NCBI RefSeq assembly: GCF_028372415.1
Contig: NC_092872.1
Span: 550,123,205-550,187,204 of the forward strand
Source of the DNA: Notamacropus eugenii
Taxonomy: Eukaryota; Chordata; Mammalia; Diprotodontia; Macropodidae
DNA: 64,000 nt
Direction of reading: 5' to 3'
Shown here: in pieces, positions 39,861 through 51,300 of the stretch
Position numbering within the stretch: position 1 is the first letter of the stretch
How the letters are laid out: each line of letters opens with the position of its first letter
Notes under the pieces: generated by a model
Database searches by the model: none
What the model was told of the DNA's origin: nothing
Seen by the model: the letters and a program-made list of their open reading frames with translations, nothing else
Position numbers and translations under genes: made by a program

Positions 39861-41480
39861 AATGTTAGCACACAGACATTTCCCAAGTTTCTAGAACTTT
39901 TCTCCTTAGAAGGAATTTTCTTCTGTCAAGAGGCCAAGAGACCAAAATATAGAGAAGCAATGTGTAAAGACAGAAGAGAAGAAATCCTGTGAGTCACACT
40001 GGTTTCCTATGCTTCTCGCACTGAGCCAACAGTGAATGGGGGATTGGGTGCTACCCCTATGACCAAAAACAGGAAAAGCAAGTGAACTGAGACTTTGTGG
40101 CATGGTGGAGCATTCATGAAAGTGGAGAGAAATATGATGGCACAGAAAACAGAGATCAGCTTGGAGCAGAGAGCTCCCAACAAATCAGTCATTGTGAAGG
40201 CAGGTAAATGCTGGAATTCAGTCACAAATGTTTTCTTCTCTCTTCTTCCCTGACGTATAGAAAGGAGTTGGGAGATCACTTTACTAGTATGACCGTTTCA
40301 CTCCCTGTTTTCCTGTTTCCTCTCTGATTGGTAGGGTCTGAGGAGGAGGAAGTTTATCTCCTTGATTGTAGCTAACATGGCTTGCTGAAATGCGTTCCTT
40401 TAAATCTTAGTATGTATTTCTTTGTGTAAAGGACTTGAAGGTCCAGGACCTCATCACAGAAAGGAGCCAACAACATAGGGCTGAACTACCTGTAAAAATG
40501 AGGCTGTTCAAAGTAATCCCTTCATGAGGTGCCAACAAGTCCTTCTAGAGAATCAGAAGGAAATGATCTTATTGGACAAGCAATGATTGGTTGTTCCTTT
40601 AGTCCAATCACTTCAGGAAGTTGAAGCAAGAACTGACAATCAGCAAAAACTTAGCTCTTTACCCCTTATGGAGGAGGAGAGTTTTCCTCTTCTCTCCTGC
40701 CACTGTTCATGGCATCAATCAATGGAATTGCTCACTGGGGGAGCCAATCCATTCACCACTTGGTAAGTCAGTGCCAGAGAGTTCAAGGCATAGTTGAGAA
40801 AACAGAGATACACTACAAAAAGATATGGAAACAGAGTGATATTCCCTATTTAGAGGCTAAGGGGAAGTAGCTACAAGGAGAGGGACCTCTGGCATCAGAG
40901 ACAGCCAGCTATGGACTTAAAAGGAAACTAGCCTGGCAATCAAGAGCAAACTCTGGGATCCCAGATAAGTAACCCTCACAGCTCAGGGAGAATTTTGTGA
41001 TAAATACACAGAAAAGAAAGGATTTTAAGGCCCAGCAGTGCCAGAGGAATAAATAAACTTAGCCATATGACTTTTCTTCAATACGTCACATTATTTTTGT
41101 GCTCCATTTGTGCCTTCTTTTCTCGTAGATGTTGTGTGTATTTGTAGGAGAATGCACCCCAGGTTTAGGGATAGAATGTTTGCTAGTTACTATTCTTATT
41201 GTGAGCCATTTTAGTAAATGCCTTTTAAAAAAATTACTAATTTATCTATGGGATGACTATTAATGCAAAGAACATTAGCTGAGTTCATGTGCTATAGGGG
41301 TAAGAATCTGAAGTAGTGGCAGTTTTCTAGGAATGTAACCCACATGTATGTAAGTTGGAGGAACAGGCTAGAGGGGATATTATATTTGATACTAAAGTAT
41401 ATGATCATTTACAATGATTTAATTTCAAGCCAATAAGTACACGATATGGGAGTGAGGAAAGGGAAATTAGCCCCAAAGAT
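39861..41480. other. No recognised repeat over 1.6 kb; possibly unique sequence
   Basis: The longest repeat-poor stretch here. It contains an inverted pair of CCAAT boxes (40585-40590, 40604-40609), a third CCAAT (40744-40748) and a GTAAGT (40763-40768). These could be chance, an unrecognised LTR, or regulatory sequence. No convincing open reading frame. Confidence 0.45.
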
Positions 41481-41595
41481 ATATCTATATATCTATAGAT
41501 ATAGATATAGATATGTGTGTATGTATGTGTATATATGCATATACATACACATACATATACATATACATATATATATACACACATACTTCACACAC
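41481..41595. repeat. AT/CA-rich microsatellite
   Basis: ATCTATATAT, GATATAGATATG, then TATGTGTATATATGCATATACATACACATAC units over 115 bp. Confidence 0.88.
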
Positions 41596-42414
41596 ATATA
41601 GTAAATAGGAGATAATCTCAAGAAGGTATTAACAGTGAGGAGAACTGGGAAAGGTAGGATTTAAACTGGGTTTTGAAGGAATTCAGGGAAGCCAGGAAGT
41701 AGAATTGAGAAGAAAGAACTTTTTAGGCATGGGATACAGACATAACAAAGTTACTGAGTTGTGAGATGAAATGTCTTGTGTAAGGAATAGCAATAAGACT
41801 AGTGTCACTGGATCATGAAGGTAACTAAAATCTAAGAAGACTGAAAAGGTGAGAAGGGGCCAGGCTGTAAAAGGATTTAAAAGACAAGCAGAGGATGTTA
41901 CATTTGATCCTGTAAATAATAGGAAATTTATTGTGTGGAGGGGTGACATGGTTAGACCACTGCTTTAGGAAGATCAATGTGACTAATGAATGGAGGATGG
42001 ACTGATGTGGAAAGAGATTAAAACAAGGAGATCCACCAGCAGACTATTGCAGTGGTCTAGATATGAAGTGATAAAGGTCTACACTGTGATGGTGATAGTG
42101 GAAGAGGTGTATATCAGAGATGTCACAAAAGTAGAATTGTCAGGATTTGGCAAGAGATTGGATATGGGTATGTGAGAGAGAGGGATCTGTCCAGGACGAC
42201 AACTAGATTGTGAGCCTGGGTGACTGGGAAGATATCATGCCCTTGACAATACTAGGTTAGTTAGGAAGAGAGGAAGTTTCTTTGGGTGGCAAAGATAATG
42301 AGTCCAGTTTTGGATATTCTGGGCTTAAGAAGTCTACAGAACATCCAGTTCGAGATGTCTAATAGGCAGTTGAAGATGTGAGACTGGAGTCCAGGAAAGA
42401 AGTTAGGACTGAAC

Positions 42415-42462
42415 ATATAGATCTAGGAATCATCAGCATAGAGATGATTCCTAGATCTATAT
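42415..42462. repeat. Perfect 20-bp inverted repeat, 8-nt loop
   Basis: Left arm 42415-42434 and right arm 42443-42462 are exact reverse complements; loop 42435-42442. The left arm and loop include the codons for the L2 reverse-transcriptase active site. The second L2 copy here (44935-44985) has no such palindrome. Confidence 0.97.
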
Positions 42463-42511
42463 ATTAGAAGCTGACGAGATCATCAAGTGAAATCATATAG
42501 AGGGATAAGAG

Positions 42512-42533
42512 AAGTCCCACAATAGTGGGACTT
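42512..42533. repeat. Perfect 9-bp inverted repeat, 4-nt loop
   Basis: AAGTCCCAC, loop AATA, GTGGGACTT. Lies 50 bp from the longer palindrome in the same L2. Confidence 0.95.
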
Positions 42534-44579
42534 ATCTATATCTATCTGGAGAATATCTATAGTTAACAGATAACAGATATGACCTAGATGAAGATCTAGT
42601 AAAGGAAACCGAGAAGTAGTGGATAGAAGGTAACAGGAGAGCCAGAAAAAAGTACTGTCACAATGACCTAAAGAGTATGAAGAAGAAGAGACCAAAAGTA
42701 TTAAAGAGCAGAGAGAGGCAAGAAAGATGAAGATTGATAAAAGGTCATTCAATTTGTCAACTAAGAGATCACTTGTAACTTTGGAGAAAGTAGTTTCAGT
42801 TAAAAAATGAGATCAGAAGCAGAAAGATAAGAATATAGTGAGAGGAAAGGAAGTAGAGTACCTATTATAGATGGCCTTGTCAAGGAGTTTGGGCATAAAA
42901 TGGAGTAGAAATCTGATACAACAGGATGGACAGATCAAGTGTAGGAGAGACATGGGCATGTTTATATGAAGTACGGACACAGTCAATAGACAAAAAGAGA
43001 TTGAAAATTAGTGAGAGAGTAGGGATGATAATGGGGACAATCTATTGGTGGAGACAGGAGGTAAATGGGACACTTGTGAATATAAAGGAGGTAGTCTTAG
43101 CAATGAGGAGGGTCATCTCTTCATGAGAGACAATATGGAGGAGATAGTGGTGGAAGGCACCTGAGTGATGTGAGATGAGAAGGAAGGGACAAGAGAAGAG
43201 GAAGCTCTGGGTGAATGACCTCAATTTTGTCAGTGAGGCAAAGTTCTTAGCTGAGAGGATGGGGAGGAGGGAGGCAGAGCCATTGAGGAGGCATGAAAAG
43301 GTTTTGAAAAGGTGCTGAATGGGAAAGTGAGTTTACTTGGGATGTGCAATAAGATTGCTTTGCTGCTGTGAGGGCCCAGTTAATAGTATGTGACATGAAT
43401 TTGCAGTGGATCCAGTCAGCATGGTTTTATGATTTTCTCCAACTTCAATAAGCAGCGTGTGAGTAGGAACAGAGGCAGTAGATTATGGGAGTAACATAAG
43501 GCTGAGTCTTGGCAGGGCAAGACTGGTGATAGGATAAGGTGGCAAGCGTTTGAAGAGAAGAGAAGAGAGTTGAACTGGTTCACCCAGGGGTCAGATGTGA
43601 AAGGGAGGAGACTGAGGCAAATACACAGTTGACAGTCTGAGAAAGAACTGAGGAGTGGAGGGAGTAGATGTTGTGACAAGGAAGAGGAGCAAAGTTTGAA
43701 GTCTTAAGGGAGAAGGAGAAGTAGAATGACAAGTTTTGATCAGATAAGGAAATTTCAAAGTTCAAGAACACAGAAGTGGTGAATCTATGGGTAAAATCCA
43801 GATCAAACATATGACCATCTCTGGATAGCCAAGGTGTGCTGGAGGAGTAGGTCATGGGAAATGAACAAGATGAGGGATTGGGAGATCAGGGTATTGAAGG
43901 AGTATCAAAATGTGTAGTAAAGTCCCCTCATATAAGGTCAGGAATAGAGGAGAAAAAACTGTGAGCTAAATACTAAACTCACTAAAGAAAGCAGTGTTTT
44001 CAAGATTGATAGACAGCAGCTACCAGAATCTTGAGTGGGTGATAAAGTAAGAGAACCTCAAAGAAGGTGAAGTTGCTGAGTGATAATGGTAGGGGAAAAG
44101 AGAAAGCCTGGAAGTGGCAATGGAGAATTTCTACTTCCCTACTTCAATTAATGGGTCAGGAAATCCATAAAAGTTCAGGAAATCCAGTGCTGGAGAGGGT
44201 ATCCAGGGAGGCTGTGTCATCAGGAGAGAGCCAGGTTACAGTGAGAACCAGAAGATGGAAGGAGTGGGAAAGCAAAAAATTTAAGATGAAAGCTAATTCC
44301 TTATGGAGCAGGCATTCCAGAGGGCACAGTGGAAGGCATGAGTAGGTTAGGGAGGGGTGGTGTTGGGTTGAGGTGGATAGGAATAAGGAACTGGTCAATG
44401 GGATACAGAGAAAGGAGTTTAGATATGACAGCTAGGGATTCAGAATCACTGAGATGGGGAGGCTAAAATGGAGTGGGAATTTATTAACCCTTGAACAATG
44501 AGTTCAGGTAGGTTATTAACATCCCAAGGGGATTAGCCTCAGGGTGTAGACTTCTCAAATGGGAATTTAGGTAACAGAA

Positions 44580-45485
44580 TATAGCTTAGAAAGCTGGAAA
44601 GGGTGGAGGAGAGCACAGAGAGGGGACCAGTAGAGTAAATGATATGGAATGCTGGGTTTCTTCTTCCCCTGAGTGTGAGTGAAGAGTTGGGGATGACATC
44701 CAGATTAGGTGCCAGGTTGATTGGAATGATAATGGTACCCTTGACAGTAATAGGAAAATTAGGAAGAAAGAAAGACTGGGGGAGGGGGGAGGGGAAGATA
44801 ATGAGTTCAGTTTTTGGACATAAGCACATACATATGCACATACACATACACACACATGACATCCATTATGAGATGTCCAATAGGCAACTGGAGATAGAAG
44901 AATGGAGGTCAAAAGAGAGATTAGGTTTAGACATACAGATCTGGGAATCATGTACACAAAGATGTTAACTGAATCCTTGGAAACTGATGAGATTACCAAG
45001 TTAAATACTATCAAGGAGGAAGAGATTTGGACCCAGGATGGAACACTGGGAGACATCTAGTTAGTCAGTGTGATCTGGATAAATATCCAGCAAAGGAGAC
45101 TGAGAAGGAGTGGTCAAATAGGTGGGGGGAGAACCAGGAGAGAAGACTATCAGAAAAACCTAGAGAAAAGAGAATATCCAGGAGGTGTTTGACAATGTCA
45201 AAAAGGTCATAGAGAAGTCAAGAAGGATTAAGTTTGAGAAAAGACCATTAAATTTGGCCATTAGAGATCACTGATAAGCTTGGAGGAAGTAGTTTCAGTT
45301 GAATGATAAGATGGAAAGCCAGATTGCAGAGGTTTTAGGAAAGAGTGAGAAGGGACAGAATGATTGTAGAATGCTTGTTTAATAAGTCTGGCAGAGAAGG
45401 GGAGAAGAGATATGCAATAATAGCTAGCTGGATAATAGAGAAATGTAGCAGAGGCAGTGAGAGATTGGTATTTGTTTTTTAAATA
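44580..45485 (-). mobile_element. L2 LINE, reverse-transcriptase segment, antisense (copy 2)
   Basis: A second antisense L2 segment directly beside copy 1. It parallels copy 1 from about 42190 onward (GGGGATGACATCCAGATTAGG, ATGAGATGTCCAATAGGCAACTGGAG, GATGAGATTACCAAG, AAGGAGACTGAGAAGGAG, GAAGTAGTTTCAGTTGAATGATAAGATGG). The catalytic segment reads Val-His-Asp-Ser-Gln-Ile, so the first active-site Asp is lost. The minus-strand frames 44586-45056 (156 codons) and 45261-45521 (86 codons, including Pro-Leu-Gln-Ser-Gly-Phe and His-Ser-Thr-Glu-Thr) fall in the reverse transcriptase, but the former is mostly in the wrong frame. A CA microsatellite (44823-44860) is inserted. Confidence 0.85.
44823..44860. 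repeat. (CA)n-rich microsatellite in L2
   Basis: CACATACATATGCACATACACATACACACACATG, absent from L2 copy 1 at the matching place. Confidence 0.88.
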
Positions 45486-45529
45486 ACCACTCTGCTCCAC
45501 AGCAGTTGACCAATACCCCATCTATCCAC

Positions 45530-45690
45530 AAAGGTCATTTGAGGGATTGAGGGGGGGCACTAAAACCTCACAGTTGATCAAGAAAGATCTTAGGTAAAAG
45601 ATGACTTTGGAGGAGAGCCTTAAAAAGAGCTAGGGAATTCTAAGAGGCAAAGCTCAGAAAAGAATGCAAAAAAAAAATATCTTTTACATA
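45530..45690 (-). mobile_element. Possible L2 3'-region fragment, antisense
   Basis: GTAAAAGATGACTTTGGAGGAGAGCCTTAAAAAGAGC and GGGAATTCTAAGAGGCAAAGCTCAG resemble the antisense L2 3' UTR ('gacttaaaggaagccagggaggtc'). Confidence 0.45.
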
Positions 45691-45730
45691 GACCTTTCCC
45701 CAGTGCTTGATGGTAGAGAGTCATAGAGGA

Positions 45731-45957
45731 GTAGGTAGGTGGTGTAGTGGATGGAATGTGGAGTCTGGAGTCAGGAAGACCTGAGTTCAAATCTGACCTC
45801 AGACTCTTAGTAGCTGTATGACAGTGGGCAAGTCACTTAACCCTGTTTGCTTCAGTTTCCTCATCTGTAAAATGAGCTGGAGAAAGAAATGGCAAACCAT
45901 TCCAGTATGTTTGCCAAGAAAATAAGATGCAACTGAAATAACTGAACAGTAGCAAAA
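45731..45957 (+). mobile_element. Mar-1-type CORE-SINE
   Basis: GTAGGTAGGTGGTGTAGTGG, GTCTGGAGTCAGGAAGACCTGAGTTCAAATCTGACCTCAGAC, GGGCAAGTCACTTAACCC, GAAAGAAATGGCAAACCATTCCAGTATG, CAACTGAAATAACTGAACAGTAG. Confidence 0.92.
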
Positions 45958-46111
45958 AAGAGAGAGTTCTAGAATGGTGCTAAAGAGCAAGGCAGCTTTT
46001 CTCCAGATAGCTCTTCAAATAGCAGAGAATTCTGCTTTCTCCAGTCAGCTCCCAATATCAGAGCTTTCCTTGAGTCAGATCAGATAGGAATATGGAATGT
46101 CCTATGCGAGG

Positions 46112-46285
46112 CACTGTGGAGACAGCATGGTTTTGTAGAAATGTATCATATGTAATTTTAGACATAAGTATACATGTGACCTTGAGCAAGTTACTTCTGT
46201 ACTATAGGCTAACTTCCTTTTCTTAGTGGAAAAAAAAGTGGGATTGCATTAAGGTCCCTTTCAAATCCTCAATTATGGTTCTAAT
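46112..46285 (+). mobile_element. MIR SINE, degraded
   Basis: CAGCATGGTTTTGTAG, ATGTGACCTTGAGCAAGTTACTTC, GGGATTGCATTAAGGTCCCTTTCAAATCC. Confidence 0.68.
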
Positions 46286-46289
46286 TCTA

Positions 46290-47309
46290 AAATCTGCCTT
46301 TGAGCTTTTCTCAAATTGAATAGTTCATGAGGGTGCCAGAGAAGATTTAACTGACTATGTTTGCACTAACACTTAACACACAGCCTTAGCACTCCACAGC
46401 AGGGGGGCCACCACATAAAATGTTATGGTCGCTATCCTTACTAGTTGATAGTCTCTAGAGAGAAACAAATGGGTTCACATCCTACATGGCCCAGAGTAGC
46501 ACAGAGTAGGAGAGAATCAAATGAATAGAACCCTATCTGGTATTGAAAGCAAAGTTTGATTGTATCTTCACAGACAGTAAAAAGTAAAATTCATTCCTCG
46601 GTCAAAATTGGAAATTCAGTTTGCTCTCTCTTCCTAATTCTTCCATTACATTTATTGGATGTTAGCAACTGCTGTTTAAAACATAATACTTAATCTCTGT
46701 GGGAGATGGTGAGGATGGGAAGGAAGGAATGAGAAAGGGAATGAAGAGGATCATGTGTAAAGAAATGTTGTCATAACATTAAGGTTTGTGACACTGCACC
46801 TAGGGCTCATGCTGTGATATCCTAGCTAATATACATTCAATTAAGGAACTCATCTTTGGCTGGATACTCTCGCACTCTCTTGGGGAATGAGCTGGTATTT
46901 TCAGGTATCTATTTTGCATGAAACCAATTATGGGAACGCTTCTAATGTCGAAATAATATTGTCATGAGGGCTGTTTTTAGCATGGACCAGTATGTTTTTT
47001 TCCATGAGATTAGTTATCTGCAATTCACATTTATTATGCTTTCAAGATTACTATGCCTTCAAGATTACTTGATCTCATCAAATGTTACTACCTTATAGTC
47101 AATTATTCAGTCAAGGGCTAATATATAAGATAAAGAATCATCAGAGATACCTTGTGATGTCTGGTTTTAGCTTAAACAAACTTTCAAGAGCCATTTTTTT
47201 ATTTACGAAATTTGGAATTTTTTGCTTTTATTGATGACTTTGATTTCTATATCATATTTATTTCTTTCCATTCCCCTTTTTAGTGATCTACCACATTTTA
47301 TTAAAATAA
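46290..47309. other. No recognised repeat; possibly unique sequence
   Basis: A 1-kb repeat-poor block without a long frame. A short local duplication (TTTCAAGATTACTATGCCTTCAAGATTACT) lies near 47040-47068. Confidence 0.45.
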
Positions 47310-48362
47310 TGTTTGTCTAATATTTAATTTTTCTCAATTACATATAAAAACAATTAACATTTTTCTTAAAAAAATTTGAGTTTCAAGTTGTCTTTCTCCC
47401 TCTCCTATCCCCATCTTGAGAAAGCAAACAATTTGATATACATTATATACGTGTAGTCATGCAAAACAACGTATTTCCACATTAGTCATAAAAGAAAGTG
47501 AAGGCTAAAGCAAGTAAAGAAAAATAAAGAAAGTTTAAAAAAGTATGCTTTGATTTACATTCAGACTCCATCAATTCTTTCTCTGGAGGTGGATAGCATT
47601 GTTCATCAGAAGGCCTTCGTAATTGTTTTAGGTCATTGTATTGCTGAGAATAAGGAAGTCATTCACAGCTGATCACTGTACAATATTGCTGTAACTATAT
47701 ACAATGTGTTCTCATTCTGCTCATTTCTTTTTGCATCAGTTCATGTAAGACTTTTCAGGTTCTTCTCAGAGAATCTTGCTTATAGCACAATAGTATAACT
47801 TGCAATCATATACTACAACCTGTACATCCATTCACCAATTGATGAACATCCCCATAATTTCCAATTCTTTGCCACCACTAAAAGAGATGTTATGAATATT
47901 TTTGTACATGTAGATCCTTTTCCTTTTTAAAAAAATCTCTTTGGGATACAGACCTAGTAGTGGTATTGCTAAGTCAAAGGGTATGCATGATTTTATAGCC
48001 TTTTGGGTGGAATTCCAAATTTCTCTATAGAATGGTTGAATCAATTCACAACTCCACCAACAGTGCATTAGGGTCTCAATTTTTCCACATTCCCTCCCAA
48101 AATTTGTCATTTTCCTTTTATGTCATGTTAGTCAATATGATAGATGTGATTGGTACCTCACAGTTGTTTTACTTTGCATTTCTCTAATCTGTAGTGATTG
48201 AGAGCATTTTTTCACATGGCTCTAAATAACTTTGATTACATCATCTGAAAACTGCCTGTTCATGTCCTTTGACCACGGATCAATTGGGGAATGACTTGTA
48301 TTCTTATATATTTGACTCAATTCTCTATGTATTTGAGAAATGAGACCTTTCTCAAAGAAATT
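47310..48362 (-). mobile_element. L1 LINE 3' end: ORF2 C-terminus and 3' UTR, antisense
   Basis: 3' UTR at the left (AAGTTGTCTTTCTCCCTCTCC, CACATTAGTCATAAAAG, GAGGTGGATAGCATTGTTCATCAGAAGG), then antisense ORF2 from about 47760. 5'-truncated at about 48362, where HAL1 sequence begins. No target duplication identified. Confidence 0.9.
47832..48110 (-). pseudogene. L1 ORF2 C-terminal relic
   Basis: A 92-codon minus-strand frame. It matches the conserved end of L1 ORF2 proteins: His-Cys-Trp-Trp near residues 17-20, Gln-Pro-Phe (25-27), Ile-Trp-Asn, and Pro-Phe-Asp-Leu-Ala-Ile-Pro-Leu-Leu-Gly-Leu-Tyr-Pro near residues 43-56. This is the Cys-rich region downstream of the reverse transcriptase in L1. 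The catalytic domains are not present here. It is a truncated, non-functional fragment. Confidence 0.93.
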
Positions 48363-51300
48363 TGCTATTAATTTTTTTACAGTTATTATTATTGTGTATT
48401 TCCCTCCATCCTATCCTCCCATTTATCCTTTTCTCTCTCTTCTTTTACCTTGCCTATCCTCAAAAGCATTTTGCTTCTAACTACTCCCTCCCCCAATCTG
48501 CTCTCCTTTCTATCAGCTCTCTCACTTTCCTTTCCCTCCTATTTTCCTGTAGGATGATATAGACTTCTATATCCCACTATGTATATTATTTCCTCTTTGA
48601 GACAATTTCTATGAGAGTAAGGTTTAAGTACTCCCCCTCACTTCTCCCATCTCCTCCCCTACTGTAAACACTTTATGTGAGATAATTTACCCCATTCTGC
48701 CTCTCTCTTTCCCCTTCTCCAAGTGCATTCCTTTTTTTTACCCTTTAATTTTACTTTTTTAGATATTAGTTCATCATATTCAACTCACACCTGTGCCCTG
48801 TGACTATGTATACTCCTTATGACTGTCCTAAAAAGATAAAGTTCTTAAGAATTGTATGTATCATCTTCCCAGGTAGGAATGTAAACAGTTTAACTTTATT
48901 GAATCCCTCATGATTTCTCTTTCTTGTTTACCTTTTTATCTTTCTCTTGAGACTTGTATTTGAAAATCATATTTTCTATTGAGCTCTGGTATTTTCATCA
49001 GGAATACTTGAAAGTCCTCTGTATTATTAGATCTCCTTTTTTTCTCCTGAAGGATTATACTCAGTTTTGCTGAGGAGGTGATTCTTAGTTGTAATCCTAG
49101 CTCCACTGCTTTTCAGAACGTTGTATTTCAAGTCCTCTGATCCTTTAATGTAGAAGTTGCTAAATCTTGTGTTAACCTGTTACTCCATGGTATTTTTATT
49201 GTTTCTTTTTGTCTGCTTGAAATATTTTTCCTTTGCCTGGGAGCTCTGGAATTGGACTATAATTCCTGGAAGTTTTCATTTTGGGATCTCTTTCTGGAGG
49301 GATTGGTGTATTCTTTCAATGTCTATTTTGTCTCCTGGTTCTGGGATATCAGGGCAGTTTTCCTTAATGATTTCTTGAAAAATGATGTCTAGGCTCTTTT
49401 TCATCATGGTTTTCAAGGAATCCAATAATTCTTAAATTTTCTCTCCTGAATCCATGTCAGTTGTTTCTCCAATGAGATATTTCACATTTTCTCCTATTTT
49501 TTCCCATTAATTTGATTTTTTGTCTTTTTGTTTCTTGGTGTATCATGGAGTCATTAACTTCTACTTGCTCCATTCTAATTTTTAAGTAATTATTCTCTTC
49601 ACTGAGCTCTTAACTTCCCTTTTCATTTGACCAATTGCACTTCTTAAGGAGTTCTTCTGTGAATTTTTGAATATCTTTTTTACTATTTGGCCTATTCTTT
49701 TTTTCTTTTTAAATTTTATTTTCAATTTGTGGAATATGACACAGTATAATAAAATATATGATTACACATGAAGCTGCAAATCTATTATGTACAACTTGCT
49801 ATTCCTTTTAAATAACATATAAAATATAATATATGACAAAGTTATCATATAAATTTCTTTCTTCTTCCTTCCCCCAATGGTCATATATGATTTTTTTTCA
49901 ATTTTTATTGTTTAAAACTTACGTTATTTTATTTATTTATTTTTAGCTTTCAATATTCATGTCTGTAAAATTTTGAGTTCTAAACTTTCCCTCCTCCATT
50001 CCCTTCTCCTTAAGATGGCATGCCATCTGATATAAGGTATACATTTACAATCATATTGAACATATTTCCACATTAGTCATGTTGTAACGAATTAGAACTA
50101 AAGGGAAAAACCATGTGAAAAAAGAAACAACAACAAAAAAAGAGAAAATATTATGCTTTAGTCTACATTGAGACTCCATAATTCTTTCTTTGGATGTGGA
50201 AGGCATTTTCCATCATGAGTTTTCTGGAATTGTCTTAGATCCTTGTACTGCTGAGAGAAGTTAAGTCTATTCAAGTTGGTCATCGCACAGTGTTGCTGTT
50301 ACTGTGTACAATGTTTTGCTCAGTTCATTCAGCATTAGTTCATGTAAATCTTTCCAGTTTTTTCTGAAAGCATCCTACTTATCATTTCTTCTAGCACAAT
50401 AGTATTCCATTACATTTATATACCACAACTTGTTCATCCATTCCCCAATTGTGGACATTTCCTCAATTTACAATTCCTGGCCACCATAAAAAGAGTTGCT
50501 ATAAATATTTTTGTGCATGTGAGTCCTTTTCCCATTTATTCTGTTTTTTAAGATGTTGTTTCATTCAGTATTTTTTGTATATCTCTTTTACCAAAGTGTT
50601 GACTCTTTTTTTGTATGTGTTCTTGCATCACTCATTTCTTTTCCCAATTTTTTCTACCTCTCTTATTTGATTTTTTAAAATTCTTTTTGAGCTCTTCTAG
50701 GATTTCATTTATTTTTCAGGCCTGAGACCAATTCACAATTTTCTTTGAGGCTTTGGATGTAGCTGTTTTGACTTTGTTGTCTTCTTCTCAGTTTGTGTTT
50801 TGAGTTTCCTTGTCACCATAGTAACTTTCTGTGGTCAGGTTCTTTTGTTATTATTTGCTTATTTACCCCAGATCATTTCTTGACTTTTAACTTTATGTTA
50901 AAGGTGTGCTCTGCTCCCAGGAGGGGGCACTGTCCCAAACTTCAGGTTTTTTGTGCAGCTGTTTTCAGAGCTAATTCTGGAAGTCTGTAAGTTTTCAGTT
51001 TTTCCAAGGTGGTGTGATCTAAGGAGAGGTGTGTTTACTACTCTTCTGGCCAGTGCTTTGGTACTATGGTGTGCTAGTGCTCCTCCTTGCTCTGAGACTG
51101 CAACCCAGGACTGTGACCCATATCTACATATGGGCAATAAAACAGAGTCCTGTACCCAGTGCCAGCAAAGGGTTTCCTATAGTCTCCTGACAAACTGTCC
51201 AACACCCTTACCATGTATAACCTGAGAGCTCTGTAGGAAGCACCGATTTAGTTGCTCAAAAGCCTGCTGCTATCTTACTGGGGTATTGACTGCACTGAAT

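Larger units (their letters stand above)
41600..44575 (-). mobile_element. L2 LINE, nearly complete, antisense (copy 1)
   Basis: About 3 kb, 3' end at the left. 41620-42000 is 3' region (GGATTTAAACTGGG, AGGGGTGACATGGTTAGACC, GCAGTGGTCTAGATATGAAGTGAT). 42150-42950 is reverse transcriptase: the minus strand over 42440-42429 encodes Tyr-Ala-Asp-Asp, directly followed by Ser, a stop, Ile-Tyr; the upstream Leu-Leu-Glu/Lys region is at about 42860-42890. 43000-44570 is the linker and endonuclease region (GAGGGCCCAGTTAATAGTATGTGACATG, GGATCCAGTCAGCATGG). Stops and frameshifts throughout. The GA-rich plus strand is simply the L2 complement. Carries two unusual perfect hairpins (42415-42462, 42512-42533). 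Confidence 0.87.

Noticed and set aside
42415-42462. Hairpin as a microRNA precursor
   Set aside because: The stem is only 20 bp, perfect, and embedded in the L2 coding sequence; a typical precursor has a longer imperfect stem.
44586-45056. Longest open frame (156 codons, minus strand)
   Set aside because: It lies in an L2 relic and is mostly out of the true reverse-transcriptase frame; the catalytic motif is read in another frame and is mutated. Not a gene.
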